Shown: positions 22,717 to 32,952, counted from the stretch's first letter. The stretch is 64,000 bases of DNA from Bradyrhizobium sp. U87765 SZCCT0048 (GCF_018131225.1 NZ_JAFCMM010000001.1:1116001-1180000), one strand, 5' to 3'. Made by a program: numbers and translations. The notes: generated by a model not told the origin, from the sequence alone.

Positions 22717-23492
22717 CCACGGCATCGTCCTCGCTGATCGACATCGCGGCCGTCTCGCAGATCTATGCCGGCCGGGACGGCACGCCGACCTGGGCGCTGC
22801 GTGACGTATCGCTGCAGATCGGCAAGGGCGAGTTCGTCTGCCTGATCGGACCGTCCGGCTGCGGCAAGACCACCCTGCTGCAGCTCATCGCCGGCTTTCT
22901 GGGACCGACCCGCGGCAGCGTGACCTTCCATGGCCGGCCGATCACCGCCCCCGGACCGGAACGCGGCGTCGTATTCCAGGACTACGCGCTGTTCGCATGG
23001 ATGACCGCCATGCAGAACGTCGAGTTCGGCCTGCGCATGCGCGGCGACGCTCGCAGTCGCCGCCGCGACCTCGCGCGCGACGCGCTGGCGCGCGTCGGCC
23101 TCGCGCATGCGGCCGACAAGTATCCTCACGAATTGTCCGGCGGCATGCGCCAGCGCGTGGCCGTCGCCCGCGCGCTCGTCGTCGAACCCGAAGTCCTGCT
23201 GATGGACGAGCCGTTTGCCGCCGTCGACGCCATGACTCGCCAGACACTGCAGGAGGACTTGCTGCGGTTATGGCGCGAGACCGGCGTGTCCGTGGTCTTC
23301 GTCACCCACAACATCGACGAAGCGGCCTTCCTCGCCCAGCGCGTGGTCGTCATGGGCGCCCACCCCGGAACGATCAAGGCCGACCTCACGATCGACGCTC
23401 CCTACCCGCGCAACCGCGCCGCGGCGGATTTCAGCACTCTGTATGCCACGATCTCCGGCCGGCTGGCGGAGACCGAACGGAGAGCGGCATGA
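22713..23492 (+). CDS. NitT/TauT-family ABC transporter ATP-binding protein
   Basis: This 259-residue cytoplasmic ATPase contains Walker A GPSGCGKTT (about residue 43), Q-loop VFQDYALFAW, signature LSGGMRQR, Walker B VLLMDEPFAAVD and the switch histidine in FVTHNIDEA. The start ATG overlaps the stop of the binding-protein gene (ATGA), and its own stop overlaps the permease start. It powers import by the neighbouring permease. Family assignment is secure; the substrate follows the binding protein and is unknown. Confidence 0.95.
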   Translation: MTTASSSLIDIAAVSQIYAGRDGTPTWALRDVSLQIGKGEFVCLIGPSGCGKTTLLQLIAGFLGPTRGSVTFHGRPITAPGPERGVVFQDYALFAWMTAMQNVEFGLRMRGDARSRRRDLARDALARVGLAHAADKYPHELSGGMRQRVAVARALVVEPEVLLMDEPFAAVDAMTRQTLQEDLLRLWRETGVSVVFVTHNIDEAAFLAQRVVVMGAHPGTIKADLTIDAPYPRNRAAADFSTLYATISGRLAETERRAA

Positions 23493-24355
23493 CACTGGTG
23501 TCGTCCGATGGCCACACCTCCCAGACCGTGCGCGAGCCTGCGGTTTCCTTCGAGGACGCCTTCAAGGCGGATTTCCTGCGCGCCCAGCGCCTCGCGCTGT
23601 GGCGCCGCACCGGCCTCAACATCCTCGGCGTCCTGATCTTCATCGCGGTATGGGAAGCGATCCCGCGCTATTCCACGTGGATCAACGAGGTATTGTTTCC
23701 ACCACCGTCGCAGGTGATCCAGACCTTCATCCCGATGCTGTGGTCGGGCGAAATCGCCCGCAACATCGTCATCAGCCTCGGCCGGGCGGCCTCGGGCTTT
23801 TCCGTCGCCCTGATCCTCGGCCTCGCCGCCGGCCTTGTCACCGCGCGCGTTCGCACGCTGCAATACCTCGCCGAGCCGCTGCTGCATGGCTTCCGCGCCA
23901 TTCCGACCATCGCCCTCGTGCCGCTGTGCATCCTGTGGTTCGGGATCGGCGAGCCATCGAAGGTCGCACTGGTGGCGTGGGGCGCGTTCTTTCCGATCTG
24001 GATCACCACCTTCATCGGCGTTCGCGACGTCCATGTGGTCTATCTGCGCTCGGCCGCCTGCCTCGGCGCCGGCCGCATCGCCACGCTGTTGCTGATCGTG
24101 CTCCCGGCGGCGCTGCCGTTCATCCTGTCCGGCATTCGCCAGGCAATCGCCGTGTCGCTGATCGTCCTCGTCGCCGCCGAACTATCCGGCGCGTCCGCCG
24201 GGGTCGCCTACATGATGTCCCAGGGACACCAGTTGTTCCGCGTCGACATCATGTTCATCGGGCTGGTGCTGCTGGGGATCTTCGGCTTCCTCGCCGACCG
24301 CATCTTCGTCGCGCTCGCGCGGCGCCTGTTCCCCTGGTACGAGGGCGGCTCGTAA
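23489..24355 (+). CDS. NitT/TauT-family ABC transporter permease
   Basis: This 288-residue inner-membrane protein has about six membrane segments and the BPD_transp_1 domain. The EAA loop (AACLGAGRIATLLLIVLPAALPFILSG) contacts the ATPase. Residues 1-35 are a cytoplasmic leader. It starts in a 4-bp overlap with the ATPase gene, and its stop is 5 bp before the amidohydrolase gene, showing one operon. Confidence 0.93.
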   Translation: MTLVSSDGHTSQTVREPAVSFEDAFKADFLRAQRLALWRRTGLNILGVLIFIAVWEAIPRYSTWINEVLFPPPSQVIQTFIPMLWSGEIARNIVISLGRAASGFSVALILGLAAGLVTARVRTLQYLAEPLLHGFRAIPTIALVPLCILWFGIGEPSKVALVAWGAFFPIWITTFIGVRDVHVVYLRSAACLGAGRIATLLLIVLPAALPFILSGIRQAIAVSLIVLVAAELSGASAGVAYMMSQGHQLFRVDIMFIGLVLLGIFGFLADRIFVALARRLFPWYEGGS

Positions 24356-24360
24356 ACGCC

Positions 24361-26025
24361 ATGCTTCCTGCCGAAGATCTGGTGCTGCGCAACGCGCGCA
24401 TCATCACCTGTGACGACGCGCGCCCACGGGCGAGGTCGCTCGCCATCCGCAAGGGCGTCATTGCTGCGGTCGGCGACGACGATACCGTTCTGGCGGCTGC
24501 GCCGGGCGCGCGCGTGATCGACCTCGATGGCGCCTGCGTCATCCCCGGCTTCAACGACACCCATGCGCATATGGAGCGCGAGGGGCTGAAGCGGCAGCGC
24601 CCCTCGCTCGCCGGCGTGCGCAGCATCGCCGATATCCTCGACCGCATCCGCACGGCCGCGGCCCGTACGCCGCCGGGCGCATGGATCGTCACCATGCCGG
24701 TCGGCACACCGCCATTCTTCTTCGACGGGCCCCAAACCCTTGCCGAAGGCCGCCTTCCGAACCGCCACGAACTCGACGCCGCCGCGCCCGATCATCCCGT
24801 CTACATCCAGGGCGTGTTCGGCAACTGGGGCAAGCCACCGGGCCATTCGGCGCTGAACTCGCGTGCGCTGGCGCTGAACGGACTCAACGGGACGTCGACG
24901 CCGCGCTGCGCCGGTGTCGAGATCGAGCGTGAGACCGACGGCCACCCCAGCGGGATCATCGTCGAGCGCAACAACCGCCCGACGGTCGAGTTCGATATTC
25001 TCCCCGCGGTGCCGCGGTTCGGTTTCGCCGAGCGGCTGGACGGCGTGCGGCTGTCGCAGCAGCTCTACAACGCCAAGGGCACCACCAGCATCTACGAAGG
25101 CCACGGCTCGGCCGCCGAGACGATCTCGGTCTATCGCCGCCTGTGGGAACGCAACGAGCTGACCGTGCGCGCCGGCCTCGTGGTCAGCCCGAGCTGGAGT
25201 GACCTGACCGAAGCCCGCCGCATCATGCGCGACTGGCTGGCGACCGCGCGCGGCACAGGTCTCGGCGATCGCTGGCTGCGCGTGTCGGGCCTGCACATCG
25301 CCTACGGTGGCGACGCCACCGTCGCCTGCTGCGCCCGCGCCCATCTGCCGGACACTGGATGGTCAGGCTTCGTCGAACAGGCGGTGACGCCAGCCGATTT
25401 CCGAGAAACCTGCTTCCTCGCCGCCGAATTCGACCTGCGGCTGCACACCATCGTCGGCGACCAGCTCCACGAGATCGTGCCGGTGCTCGAGGCCGTCAAC
25501 GAGCGTTATCCGTTGCGGCCCCGGCGCTGGGTCATCGAGCATATCGGCCGGGCCCGCGACGCCGATATCACCGCGCTGGCGCGGCTCGGCGTGCTCGTCA
25601 CCACCATTCCGACCTACTACCTGTGGAAGGGCGGCCGGCGTTATCTCGACGAGGCCGACGGTGGCAGCCATATCGTGCCGCACCGCCGGCTGCTCGACGC
25701 CGGCATTCCGCTGGCGCTCGCGACGGACAACATTCCGTATGATCCGTTCTTCACGCTGTGGGTCGCCTGTGCCCGGCAGGAACGCGAAACCGGAACGGTG
25801 ATCGGCGCCGACCAGCGGCTCGACGCCGCCACGGCCCTGCGGCTGTTCACGGTCGCCGGCGCCGCCCTCACCTTCGACGAGGACTGGAAAGGTCCGCTGA
25901 AACCGGGGTTCGCCGCTGATATCGCCGTACTGTCGGATGATCCCACCGGCATTTCCGTCGATGCGCTCAAGGACCTCGCATGCCGAATGACGATCGTCGG
26001 CGGGCGAATTGTTCACGAGGCCTAG
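24361..26025 (+). CDS. YtcJ-like metal-dependent amidohydrolase
   Basis: This 554-residue cytoplasmic hydrolase belongs to the amidohydrolase-3 (YtcJ/NfdA-like) group. An N-terminal beta-sandwich segment (LVLRNARIITCDD) leads to the metal-binding HxH in FNDTHAHME (about residue 70). Later ligands are seen in RLHTIVGDQ and VIEHIGRA, and the conserved Asp in ALATDNIPYDP. The C-terminus (PLKPGFAADIAVLSDDP) is typical. It hydrolyses C-N bonds of amide, N-formyl or cyclic substrates. It sits 5 bp after an ABC permease gene, so it probably acts on the imported compound. The HAD phosphatase 3 bp downstream is part of the same transcript. Confidence 0.88.
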   Translation: MLPAEDLVLRNARIITCDDARPRARSLAIRKGVIAAVGDDDTVLAAAPGARVIDLDGACVIPGFNDTHAHMEREGLKRQRPSLAGVRSIADILDRIRTAAARTPPGAWIVTMPVGTPPFFFDGPQTLAEGRLPNRHELDAAAPDHPVYIQGVFGNWGKPPGHSALNSRALALNGLNGTSTPRCAGVEIERETDGHPSGIIVERNNRPTVEFDILPAVPRFGFAERLDGVRLSQQLYNAKGTTSIYEGHGSAAETISVYRRLWERNELTVRAGLVVSPSWSDLTEARRIMRDWLATARGTGLGDRWLRVSGLHIAYGGDATVACCARAHLPDTGWSGFVEQAVTPADFRETCFLAAEFDLRLHTIVGDQLHEIVPVLEAVNERYPLRPRRWVIEHIGRARDADITALARLGVLVTTIPTYYLWKGGRRYLDEADGGSHIVPHRRLLDAGIPLALATDNIPYDPFFTLWVACARQERETGTVIGADQRLDAATALRLFTVAGAALTFDEDWKGPLKPGFAADIAVLSDDPTGISVDALKDLACRMTIVGGRIVHEA

Positions 26026-26028
26026 CCG

Positions 26029-26808
26029 GTGAAATCTTTATCTGCGGCTATCAGCTCCAGCTTTGCGGGCATCCGCGTCGTGCTGACCGACATGGACGAG
26101 ACCCTGACCTTCAAGGGACGGCTGGCAGCGCGCACCTACGATGCGCTGGAACGCCTGCAACAGGCGGGGATAAAGGTCATTCCCGTCACCGCAGCGCCTG
26201 CCGGCTGGTGCGACCAGATGGCCCAGATGTGGCCCGTCGACGGCGTGATCGGCGAGAATGGCGGCCTGTTCTATCGTCGTGACGGTGACCATGGCGTCGC
26301 GCGACAATACTGGCACGGCGGCGACCGCCAGACCGTACTCAGCCGCCTTGCGGCAATGGGCGATTACATCCGGTCGTCGCGGCCATCGGCACGGCTCGCG
26401 GACGACCAGGCGTTTCGTCTCACCAGCCTTGCCTTCGCCAGAGCGGGCACCCCGGCCGAAGACGCTACCCTGCTGTCGGCGCTGCGCGAGGCCGGCGCCA
26501 GCGCGACCATCAACAATCTCTGGGTGCTCGGCTGGCTCGGCGGCTACGACAAGCTCGCCATGACCAGGCGTGTGCTGGCCGAGAGCTACGGCATCGATAT
26601 CGATGCCGACCGCGACGCGGTGCTGTTCTGCGGCGATTCGACCAACGATGCGCCGATGTTCGGCTTCTTCCGCCACAGCGTCGGCGTCAGCACCGTGCGG
26701 AACTATCTCGCGGAGATTGCCGTTCCGCCGGCATGGATCACGGACGGCCCCGGCGGCAACGGCTTCGTCGAGGCGGTGGACGCCGTGCTGGCGGCCGGAC
26801 ATCGGTGA
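26029..26808 (+). CDS. HAD-superfamily (type IIB) phosphatase
   Basis: This 259-residue protein has HAD motif I DMDET (Asp about 21 and 23), motif II threonine near VIPVTAAPA, motif III lysine in GGYDKLAM, and motif IV GDSTNDAPMF. The cap lies between motifs II and III, the C2B type seen in sugar phosphatases such as sucrose-phosphatase and mannosyl-3-phosphoglycerate phosphatase. The GTG start at 26029 is 3 nt after the amidohydrolase stop, indicating translational coupling. Coupling of this phosphatase to an ABC importer and amidohydrolase suggests a phosphorylated intermediate, or a housekeeping role. The substrate is unknown. Confidence 0.85.
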   Translation: MKSLSAAISSSFAGIRVVLTDMDETLTFKGRLAARTYDALERLQQAGIKVIPVTAAPAGWCDQMAQMWPVDGVIGENGGLFYRRDGDHGVARQYWHGGDRQTVLSRLAAMGDYIRSSRPSARLADDQAFRLTSLAFARAGTPAEDATLLSALREAGASATINNLWVLGWLGGYDKLAMTRRVLAESYGIDIDADRDAVLFCGDSTNDAPMFGFFRHSVGVSTVRNYLAEIAVPPAWITDGPGGNGFVEAVDAVLAAGHR

Positions 26809-26881
26809 CACGAGCTGGCCGCGAAAAACTTCGATTCGGCCCGCGCGCGCACCGCCGGATCATGGCGCGAGGCGCGCTCCA

Positions 26882-28066
26882 TCAGCGCACCACGCCGCTG
26901 GCACGCAGCGTCGCGATCCGCTCCGGCGCGACCGCCCAGCGCTGCAGCAACTCGGCGGTATCGCCCTGGCTTTGCCGGGCGCTACGCGGCAGCGGCGGCG
27001 GCGTCCGGCTGAAGCGCGGTCCGGGCGCAGGCTGGATCGCGCCATCGATCGTCACGAAGGTCCCACGCGCCGCGACATGCGGATGATGCGGCGCCTCCGC
27101 TGCGGACAGCACCGGCGCGAAGCAAACGTCGGTGCCTTCCAGCAGGGCGCACCACTCGGCGCGCGACTTGCGTGCGAACGTTTCGGTCAGAATGGCTCGC
27201 GCCGCCGGCCAGTTGGCGGGATCCGCCATGTCGGGGAACGTCGCGGCATCCAGATCCAGCCGCCGCAGCAGCTCGGCGATGAACTTGTCCTCGATTGGCG
27301 CGACGCTGACATATCCGCCATCGGCACAGCGATAGACATCGTAGTACGGCGCCCCGGAATCCAGGATGTTGGTCCCGCGCTCGCCGCCATGCAGGCCGGC
27401 GCCGATCATGCCGTAGATCGAGGTCATCAGCGTCGCCGCGCCATCGATCATCGCGGCGTCGACCACTTGCCCGACGCCCGAGCGCTGGCTGGCGAGCAAC
27501 GCACAGACCATGCCAAACGCGAGGTACAGCCCGCCGCCACCGAAGTCACCGACGAGGTTGAGCGGCGGGGTCGGCGGCGCCCCGGCACGGCCGATGGCAT
27601 GGAGCGCGCCGGACAACGCGATGTAGTTGAGATCATGGCCCGCAGCCGACGCCAGCGGGCCACCCTGCCCCCAGCCGGTGACGCGGCCGTACACCAGCCG
27701 CGGATTGGCCGCAAGGCACACGTCAGGACCGAGCCCCAGGCGCTCCATCACGCCGGGGCGGAAGCCCTCGATCAGACCATCAGCGGCCGAGACGAGATCA
27801 AGCGCGCATGCGACACCATCGGGGTGCTTGAGATCGATCGCCACCGCCTGCCGGCCCCGCGCCAGGAAATCGAACTGTTTGGGCTTGGCGATGCCAAGGC
27901 CGCTCGGCTGCAGGCGGTCGATGCGGATGACGTCGGCGCCGAGATCGGCGAGCAGCATCGCGGTCATCGGCGCGGGGCCGATGCCGGCGAACTCGACAAT
28001 GCGCAGGCCGTGCAGCGGCCCCTTGTGCTGATCGCCCGAGACATTCTTTGTAGTGGACGGTGTCAT
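26882..28066 (-). CDS. Alpha-methylacyl-CoA racemase
   Basis: This 394-residue protein belongs to CoA-transferase family III. The racemase catalytic triad is all present: His144 (GHDLNY), Asp174 (LVGDFGGGG) and Glu259 (VAPIED). The spacing (30 and 85 residues) is identical to the mycobacterial enzyme's His126-Asp156-Glu241. It therefore should epimerise 2-methyl-branched acyl-CoA thioesters by proton transfer rather than move CoA. The start at 28066 overlaps the preceding gene's stop by 4 bp; a GTG at 28087 is possible. It is the last gene of the TRAP/acyl-CoA operon. There it may interconvert stereoisomers of a methyl-branched C5 dicarboxylyl-CoA such as methylsuccinyl-CoA. Confidence 0.85.
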   Translation of the reverse strand: MTPSTTKNVSGDQHKGPLHGLRIVEFAGIGPAPMTAMLLADLGADVIRIDRLQPSGLGIAKPKQFDFLARGRQAVAIDLKHPDGVACALDLVSAADGLIEGFRPGVMERLGLGPDVCLAANPRLVYGRVTGWGQGGPLASAAGHDLNYIALSGALHAIGRAGAPPTPPLNLVGDFGGGGLYLAFGMVCALLASQRSGVGQVVDAAMIDGAATLMTSIYGMIGAGLHGGERGTNILDSGAPYYDVYRCADGGYVSVAPIEDKFIAELLRRLDLDAATFPDMADPANWPAARAILTETFARKSRAEWCALLEGTDVCFAPVLSAAEAPHHPHVAARGTFVTIDGAIQPAPGPRFSRTPPPLPRSARQSQGDTAELLQRWAVAPERIATLRASGVVR

Positions 28067-29325
28067 GCCTTGCGCCCCCTCTCCCACGCATCCTGCGTCA
28101 GCCGCTCGCGATGCTCCGGCGCGGCGATGGCGATCATCCGCCGCGCCCGTTCAGTAAGGTCGCAGCCGCGCAACTCGGCGACCCCCCATTCGGTGACAAT
28201 GGCGTCGATGTCCGCGCGCGACGTCGTCACCGTCTCCACTTCAGTCACGATCCGGCTCGCGCCCCTGGGCGTCGTCGCCGGCAGCGCGATGATCGCCCGG
28301 CCGCCCGGCGAGGCATTCGCTCCGCGAACGAAATCGACCTGGCCGCCGATCGCGCCGATGGCAACGCCATCGATGGTCTCGGCGTTGACGCTACCATCAA
28401 GGGTAACCTGCAGCGCCGAGTTGATCGCGACCAGGCGATTGACACGACCGAGCACCACAGCGGCATGGGTATAGGACGTCGGCCGCACCGCGATCGCCGG
28501 ATTGCGGTGGGCGAAGTCATAGAGCCGCCGTGTGCCGATCAGCTGGTTGGTGACAGTGAGGCCAATATCGATGCCTTTACGGGCATTGGTCAGAGCACCG
28601 CAGGCGATGAGGTCCACCACCGCATCGTTGATCAGGCCGGAGTGGATGCCGAGGTCGCGGACATGGGACAGCGACGACAGGATCGCGTCAGGAATCCGGC
28701 CAACGCCGAATTGCAACGTGCTGTCGTCGGCGATCAGTCCGGCCGCATGGGCGGCAATGCGCCGCGAAATGTCGTCGAGCTCCACTGAGGGCAGCTCCAG
28801 CGGCGGCTCGCTCGCGGCCACACGAACGTGCAGTGGAATATCAGCGGGCCACTCCGCACCGAATGTCCAGGGCGCATGCGGGTTGATCTCGGCGATGACA
28901 AGCCGCGCACGCCTTGCCGCATCAACGACATAGTCGTTGGACAGGCTGGCGTTGAGACGTCCGGCATCGTCGATCGCGAGCTGCACCAGAACGACATCTG
29001 CGTGGTGGCGGCCGGAAGCAAAGTCGGCGCAGAACGCGCTGTAGTGACTGGGAATGACATCGAGACGCCCCGCCTGCGCCAACCGCCGCGCCTCGCCGAT
29101 CGCGCCATAGCTGCGAAAGCGAATGGTTCCGGTGCCCTCAGGGATGAAGGTGCGCGAGAACAGCGGCCCGACCACGACAGTGAACGGCGGCAGGCGGTCC
29201 TTTTGCGTGACCAGCGCCTGCGTCAACGTCCGCGGCTCGGCCGTCGCCTGCCCGCACACCACGACATCGCCTGCCCGGATCAGGCCGGCGAAATCGAGCG
29301 TATCGACGGTCTTGATGTCATCCAT
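28063..29325 (-). CDS. Acetyl-CoA hydrolase/transferase family (Cat1/RipA-like CoA-transferase)
   Basis: This 420-residue cytoplasmic protein has the two-domain AcetylCoA_hydro fold. Seen are [14 protein letters not shown] (the family's NPxxPxTxG segment), [10 protein letters not shown] for CoA binding, and [19 protein letters not shown] with [10 protein letters not shown] near the C-terminus. The family includes 4-hydroxybutyrate CoA-transferase, succinyl-CoA:acetate transferases and the Yersinia itaconate CoA-transferase RipA. It lies 31 bp after the acyl-CoA dehydrogenase gene and overlaps the racemase gene. In this locus it probably activates an imported acid with CoA from acetyl- or succinyl-CoA. 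Confidence 0.86.
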   Translation of the reverse strand: MDDIKTVDTLDFAGLIRAGDVVVCGQATAEPRTLTQALVTQKDRLPPFTVVVGPLFSRTFIPEGTGTIRFRSYGAIGEARRLAQAGRLDVIPSHYSAFCADFASGRHHADVVLVQLAIDDAGRLNASLSNDYVVDAARRARLVIAEINPHAPWTFGAEWPADIPLHVRVAASEPPLELPSVELDDISRRIAAHAAGLIADDSTLQFGVGRIPDAILSSLSHVRDLGIHSGLINDAVVDLIACGALTNARKGIDIGLTVTNQLIGTRRLYDFAHRNPAIAVRPTSYTHAAVVLGRVNRLVAINSALQVTLDGSVNAETIDGVAIGAIGGQVDFVRGANASPGGRAIIALPATTPRGASRIVTEVETVTTSRADIDAIVTEWGVAELRGCDLTERARRMIAIAAPEHRERLTQDAWERGRKA

Positions 29326-29356
29326 CTGGATACGCTCGCCTCGCCGGTTGTGATCG

Positions 29357-30523
29357 TCAGTACGACTTCGGCAGGCCCAGCACCTTCTCGGCGATGAAGC
29401 TCAGCGCCAGCTGCGGACTGATCGGCGCGATGCGCGGGATCAGCACCTCGCGCAGGTAGCGCTCGACATGGAATTCCTTGGCATAGCCGAAGCCGCCATG
29501 GGTCATCACCGCCTGCTCGCACGCCTTGAAGCCCGCTTCGCCCGCGAGATATTTTGCGGCATTGGCAGCGGCGCCGCACGGCATGCCGTTGTCGTACTGC
29601 CACGCCGCTGACATCACCATAAGCCAGGCGGCCTCGAGCTCGGTCCAGTTCACCGCCAGCGGATGCTGGATTCCCTGATTCTGGCCGATCGGGCGGTTGA
29701 ACACGTTGCGCGTCCTCGCGTAGTCGGTGGCGCGCGCCAGCGCCAGCTTGCCGAGCCCGACCGCTTCCGCGGCGATCAGGATCCGCTCCGGGTTCATGCC
29801 CTCGAGGATGCACTGGAAGCCGCGGCCCTCCTCGCCGATGCGATCTTCCATCGGGATCTCGAAATCCTCGAAGAACAGCTCGTTGGAATCGACGATCTTG
29901 CGGCCCATCTTCTCGATCTCGTGGACCTTGATCCGCTTGCGGTCGAAATCGGTGTAGAACAGGCTGAGGCCGTGGGTGGGGCTTTTCACCTCCTCCAGCG
30001 GCGTGGTGCGCGCCAGCAGCAGGATCTTGTGCGCCACCTGCGCGGTCGAGATCCACACTTTCTGGCCGTTGACGATGTAGCGGTCGTTCTTGGCGACCGC
30101 GCGCGTCTTCAATTGCGTGGTGTTGAGGCCGGTGTTGGGCTCGGTGACAGCGAAGCAGGCCTTCTCGCGCCCCTCGACCATCGGCGGCAGCATGCGCTTG
30201 CGCTGCTCCTCGGTGCCGAACACCACCACCGGATTGAGGCCGAACACATTGATGTGCACGGCCGACGCGCCGGACATGCCGGCGCCCGACTCCGAGATCG
30301 TGCGCATCATGATCGCCGCCTCGGTGATGCCGAGACCGGAGCCGCCATAGGCTTCCGGCACGCAGATGCCAAGCCAGCCGGCATCCGCCAGCGCCTTGTG
30401 GAAGTCGTGCGGGAAGCCGCCGTCGTGATCCTTCTTCAACCAGTAGGCGTCGTCGAAGCCGCTGCAGATCTTCGCGATGGCGTCGCGAATGGCTTCCTGA
30501 TTGTCGGTGAGCGCGAAATCCAT
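29357..30523 (-). CDS. Acyl-CoA dehydrogenase
   Basis: This 388-residue FAD enzyme has all three acyl-CoA dehydrogenase domains: an N-terminal helical domain, a middle beta domain (CFAVTEPNTGLNTTQ, VNGQKVWISTA) and a C-terminal helical domain (MTHGGFGYAKEFHVERYLREV). The likely catalytic Glu lies in GMNPERIL. It oxidises the alpha-beta bond of an acyl-CoA and passes electrons to ETF. A longer reading to 30616 lacks a ribosome site and family similarity; ATG 30523 has AGGACG upstream. It lies between the TRAP genes and the CoA-transferase. A methylsuccinyl-CoA or similar branched-dicarboxylyl-CoA dehydrogenase is plausible, as itaconate loci of pseudomonads carry a comparable gene. Confidence 0.9.
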   Translation of the reverse strand: MDFALTDNQEAIRDAIAKICSGFDDAYWLKKDHDGGFPHDFHKALADAGWLGICVPEAYGGSGLGITEAAIMMRTISESGAGMSGASAVHINVFGLNPVVVFGTEEQRKRMLPPMVEGREKACFAVTEPNTGLNTTQLKTRAVAKNDRYIVNGQKVWISTAQVAHKILLLARTTPLEEVKSPTHGLSLFYTDFDRKRIKVHEIEKMGRKIVDSNELFFEDFEIPMEDRIGEEGRGFQCILEGMNPERILIAAEAVGLGKLALARATDYARTRNVFNRPIGQNQGIQHPLAVNWTELEAAWLMVMSAAWQYDNGMPCGAAANAAKYLAGEAGFKACEQAVMTHGGFGYAKEFHVERYLREVLIPRIAPISPQLALSFIAEKVLGLPKSY

Positions 30524-30576
30524 GTCGTTCGTCCTGCTTGATAACCGTCGTGCGATCGTCGGGAAGGCTACATCGA

Positions 30577-31623
30577 TCAGTGCTGTCCGGGCACGGCCTT
30601 GAGCGCAGCGGCCCATACCGCCAGCGCCTCGCTGCCGGGTTTGCCGCGACCGTCGAGGCCGGACGCCCAGTCGTGCGCGACCAGATCGAACACCGAAGTC
30701 ATGGTCTTGTCATCCTCCGGTGCAAAATGGATCAGCCGGATGCCCTTGTCCTTGGCTTTCGCCAACGCCTCATCTTCCGCGCGCGCGAACTTGGCGCAGC
30801 TCTCGCGGGTGATGCGCTCGCCCTCCTCCGCCAGCACCTGGCGGTACGCCTCCGGCAGAGCCTTCCATTTCGCGGCGCTGGTCGAGTAGGTGATCACCAC
30901 CGACGACAGTGGCTCATTGACCGTGCCGGTCTTGAGTAGGCCGATCAGATCATAGGACGCCGCGCTCTGGTAGCCGATCATCGCGCCGTCGAGCGTGCCG
31001 CGCGACATCGCCTCGTAGATTTCCGGCGGTGACATCCGGATCGGCACCGCCTTGATGCTGCGCACCATCAGGTCGAGCGCGCCGCCGGCAGTCCTGATCT
31101 TGAGCCCCTCGATGTCGGCCAGGCTGTTCACCGTTTTCCGCGTCGACAGAACGATCTGGTAGGTCGGCAGCACGAAAGTGACCAGCGGCCGGATGGCGTT
31201 AGGCGCATATTCCTTCACGCCGAGGAACTGACCGTCCTCCGCCAGATTCCAGTAGGCCTGTGTCGCCTGGCAGGCATCACGAAAGCCGCCGGGCAGCTCC
31301 GCGACCGCCGACAGCGGCATCTTGTCGGAGGCATAGGACGGCACGATGTAGCCGATATCGACCACACCCGACTGCGTCAGCCGCAACAAGTCCTTGGCCT
31401 TGCCGAGTTGCTCCGCCGGATAGTGCGTGAGCTTGAGCTTGCCGCCGGTGCGCTGCTCGACCGCCGCCATGAACGGCTTGGTGACCGCTTCATGGATGAC
31501 ATGGCCGATCGGCAGGCTGTCGGCGAGCCGCAGCGTGATAGCGGCGTCTTCCGCGCGGACGGCCGGCGCCAGCAGCGCGGCGGCAACACCTCCGACAAGG
31601 CAACCAGCAAGGATCGACTTCAT
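30577..31623 (-). CDS. TRAP transporter substrate-binding protein (DctP family), copy 2
   Basis: This 348-residue periplasmic receptor has a signal peptide (residues 1-24, ending VRAE) and a DctP fold. The segment QSGVVDIGYIVPSYASDKMPL is almost identical to that of the second DctP protein in the same operon. The conserved TRAP arginine and motifs are in GLKIRTAGGALDLMVRSI. It follows the large permease gene by 24 bp. It should bind a carboxylate and hand it to the DctQM permease. Whether the two receptors bind different acids or stereoisomers is unknown. Confidence 0.9.
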   Translation of the reverse strand: MKSILAGCLVGGVAAALLAPAVRAEDAAITLRLADSLPIGHVIHEAVTKPFMAAVEQRTGGKLKLTHYPAEQLGKAKDLLRLTQSGVVDIGYIVPSYASDKMPLSAVAELPGGFRDACQATQAYWNLAEDGQFLGVKEYAPNAIRPLVTFVLPTYQIVLSTRKTVNSLADIEGLKIRTAGGALDLMVRSIKAVPIRMSPPEIYEAMSRGTLDGAMIGYQSAASYDLIGLLKTGTVNEPLSSVVITYSTSAAKWKALPEAYRQVLAEEGERITRESCAKFARAEDEALAKAKDKGIRLIHFAPEDDKTMTSVFDLVAHDWASGLDGRGKPGSEALAVWAAALKAVPGQH

Positions 31624-31647
31624 GGAATGCTCCTCGAAAACAGCGCC

Positions 31648-32937
31648 TCAATTGCCCATCTGCGACGGCAGCCACAGGATGATGCTGGGGAATGCGACCA
31701 GGATCGCGATGGCGATCAGGTGGGCAATGAAGTGCGGGAATGTGCCGTGGAACACCTCCGCCACAGGCCGGTTGGCGTAGCGCGCGACGATGAAACAATT
31801 GAGCCCCACCGGCGGCGTGATCATGCCGACCTCCGCAGTGACGATCTTGATGACGCCGAACCAGATCGGATCGAAGCCCAGCGTCTTGATCAGCGGGATC
31901 ACGATCGGCACCGTCAGCACCAGGATCGCGATCTGGTCCATGAACGAGCCCAGCACGATATAGCCGCACAGGATCAGCGTGATGATCACCCAGCGCGACG
32001 TCGGCAGGCTGCCGATCCATGCAACGAGATCCTGGGTCACATGGGTCAGGGTGAAGAAGTAGCCGAAGATCGAGGCGCCGATCAGGATCATCACGATCAT
32101 GCAGGTGCCGTGGGCGGCGCGCAGCAGCGTCTTGTAGAGCGAGGCCGGCGTGATCCTGCGCTTCCACAGCGCCAGCACGAAGGCGCCGAAGGCTCCGAAC
32201 GCCGAGGCCTCCGTCGGTGTCGCAACGCCGAGATAGATGGTGCCGGTCACGATCGAGAACAGGATCACCATCGGGCTAACCTGCCAAAGCAGCGCAAAGC
32301 GCTCGCGCCACGGCACTGACTTGGTGCGCGGTGCGCGCGACGGATCCTGCCAGACCAGCAGATAGATGGTGGCCATGATGGTGATGGTGACGAGTATCGC
32401 CGGAATGATGCCGCTGATCAGCAGCTTGCCGATATTGACCTCGGCGAGCAGGCCGAAGATCACCAGCGCGACGCTGGTCGGCAGCAGCATCGACAGCGTG
32501 CCGGAGATCGCCACGACGCCCGCCGCCATCTTCGGCTCATAGCCCTGGCGGATCATCGCCGGCAGGCTGGTCGAGGACAGCGTCGCCGCCGACGCGGTGC
32601 TGGTGCCGCAGATCGCGCCGAAGCCGGCGCCGGCGAGCGCGGTCGCCATGCCGAGACCGCCGGGAATGCGGCCGACCCAGGCCGACGCGGTCTTGAACAG
32701 ATCGTCCGCGACGCCCGACAGCAGCACAAGATCCGCCATCAGCAGGAACATCGGAATGGTGATCAGCTCGTAGGACGACACAGTGGAGAGCGGTGCCGTC
32801 TGCAGGATGCCGTACAGGGTCGGCACGCCGCCGACGATGATCAGGCCGACGGAGCCGGCGAACGCCATGGCAAAGCCAACCGGCGTGCCGATCGCGAGCA
32901 GGCCAAACAGCAGGCCGAGAACGAGAAGAGGAGTCAT
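31648..32937 (-). CDS. dctM: TRAP transporter large permease subunit (DctM)
   Basis: This 429-residue polytopic protein has about twelve hydrophobic segments and the TRAP-M signatures ALAGAGFGAICGTSTASAAT and MLLPTSVALVIFGLL. It forms the main translocation pathway, driven by an ion gradient (usually Na+). It follows the dctQ gene by 15 bp and precedes the second dctP. Length and motifs are standard for the family. Confidence 0.95.
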   Translation of the reverse strand: MTPLLVLGLLFGLLAIGTPVGFAMAFAGSVGLIIVGGVPTLYGILQTAPLSTVSSYELITIPMFLLMADLVLLSGVADDLFKTASAWVGRIPGGLGMATALAGAGFGAICGTSTASAATLSSTSLPAMIRQGYEPKMAAGVVAISGTLSMLLPTSVALVIFGLLAEVNIGKLLISGIIPAILVTITIMATIYLLVWQDPSRAPRTKSVPWRERFALLWQVSPMVILFSIVTGTIYLGVATPTEASAFGAFGAFVLALWKRRITPASLYKTLLRAAHGTCMIVMILIGASIFGYFFTLTHVTQDLVAWIGSLPTSRWVIITLILCGYIVLGSFMDQIAILVLTVPIVIPLIKTLGFDPIWFGVIKIVTAEVGMITPPVGLNCFIVARYANRPVAEVFHGTFPHFIAHLIAIAILVAFPSIILWLPSQMGN

Positions 32938-32952
32938 GTCCGATGTTGCCCG

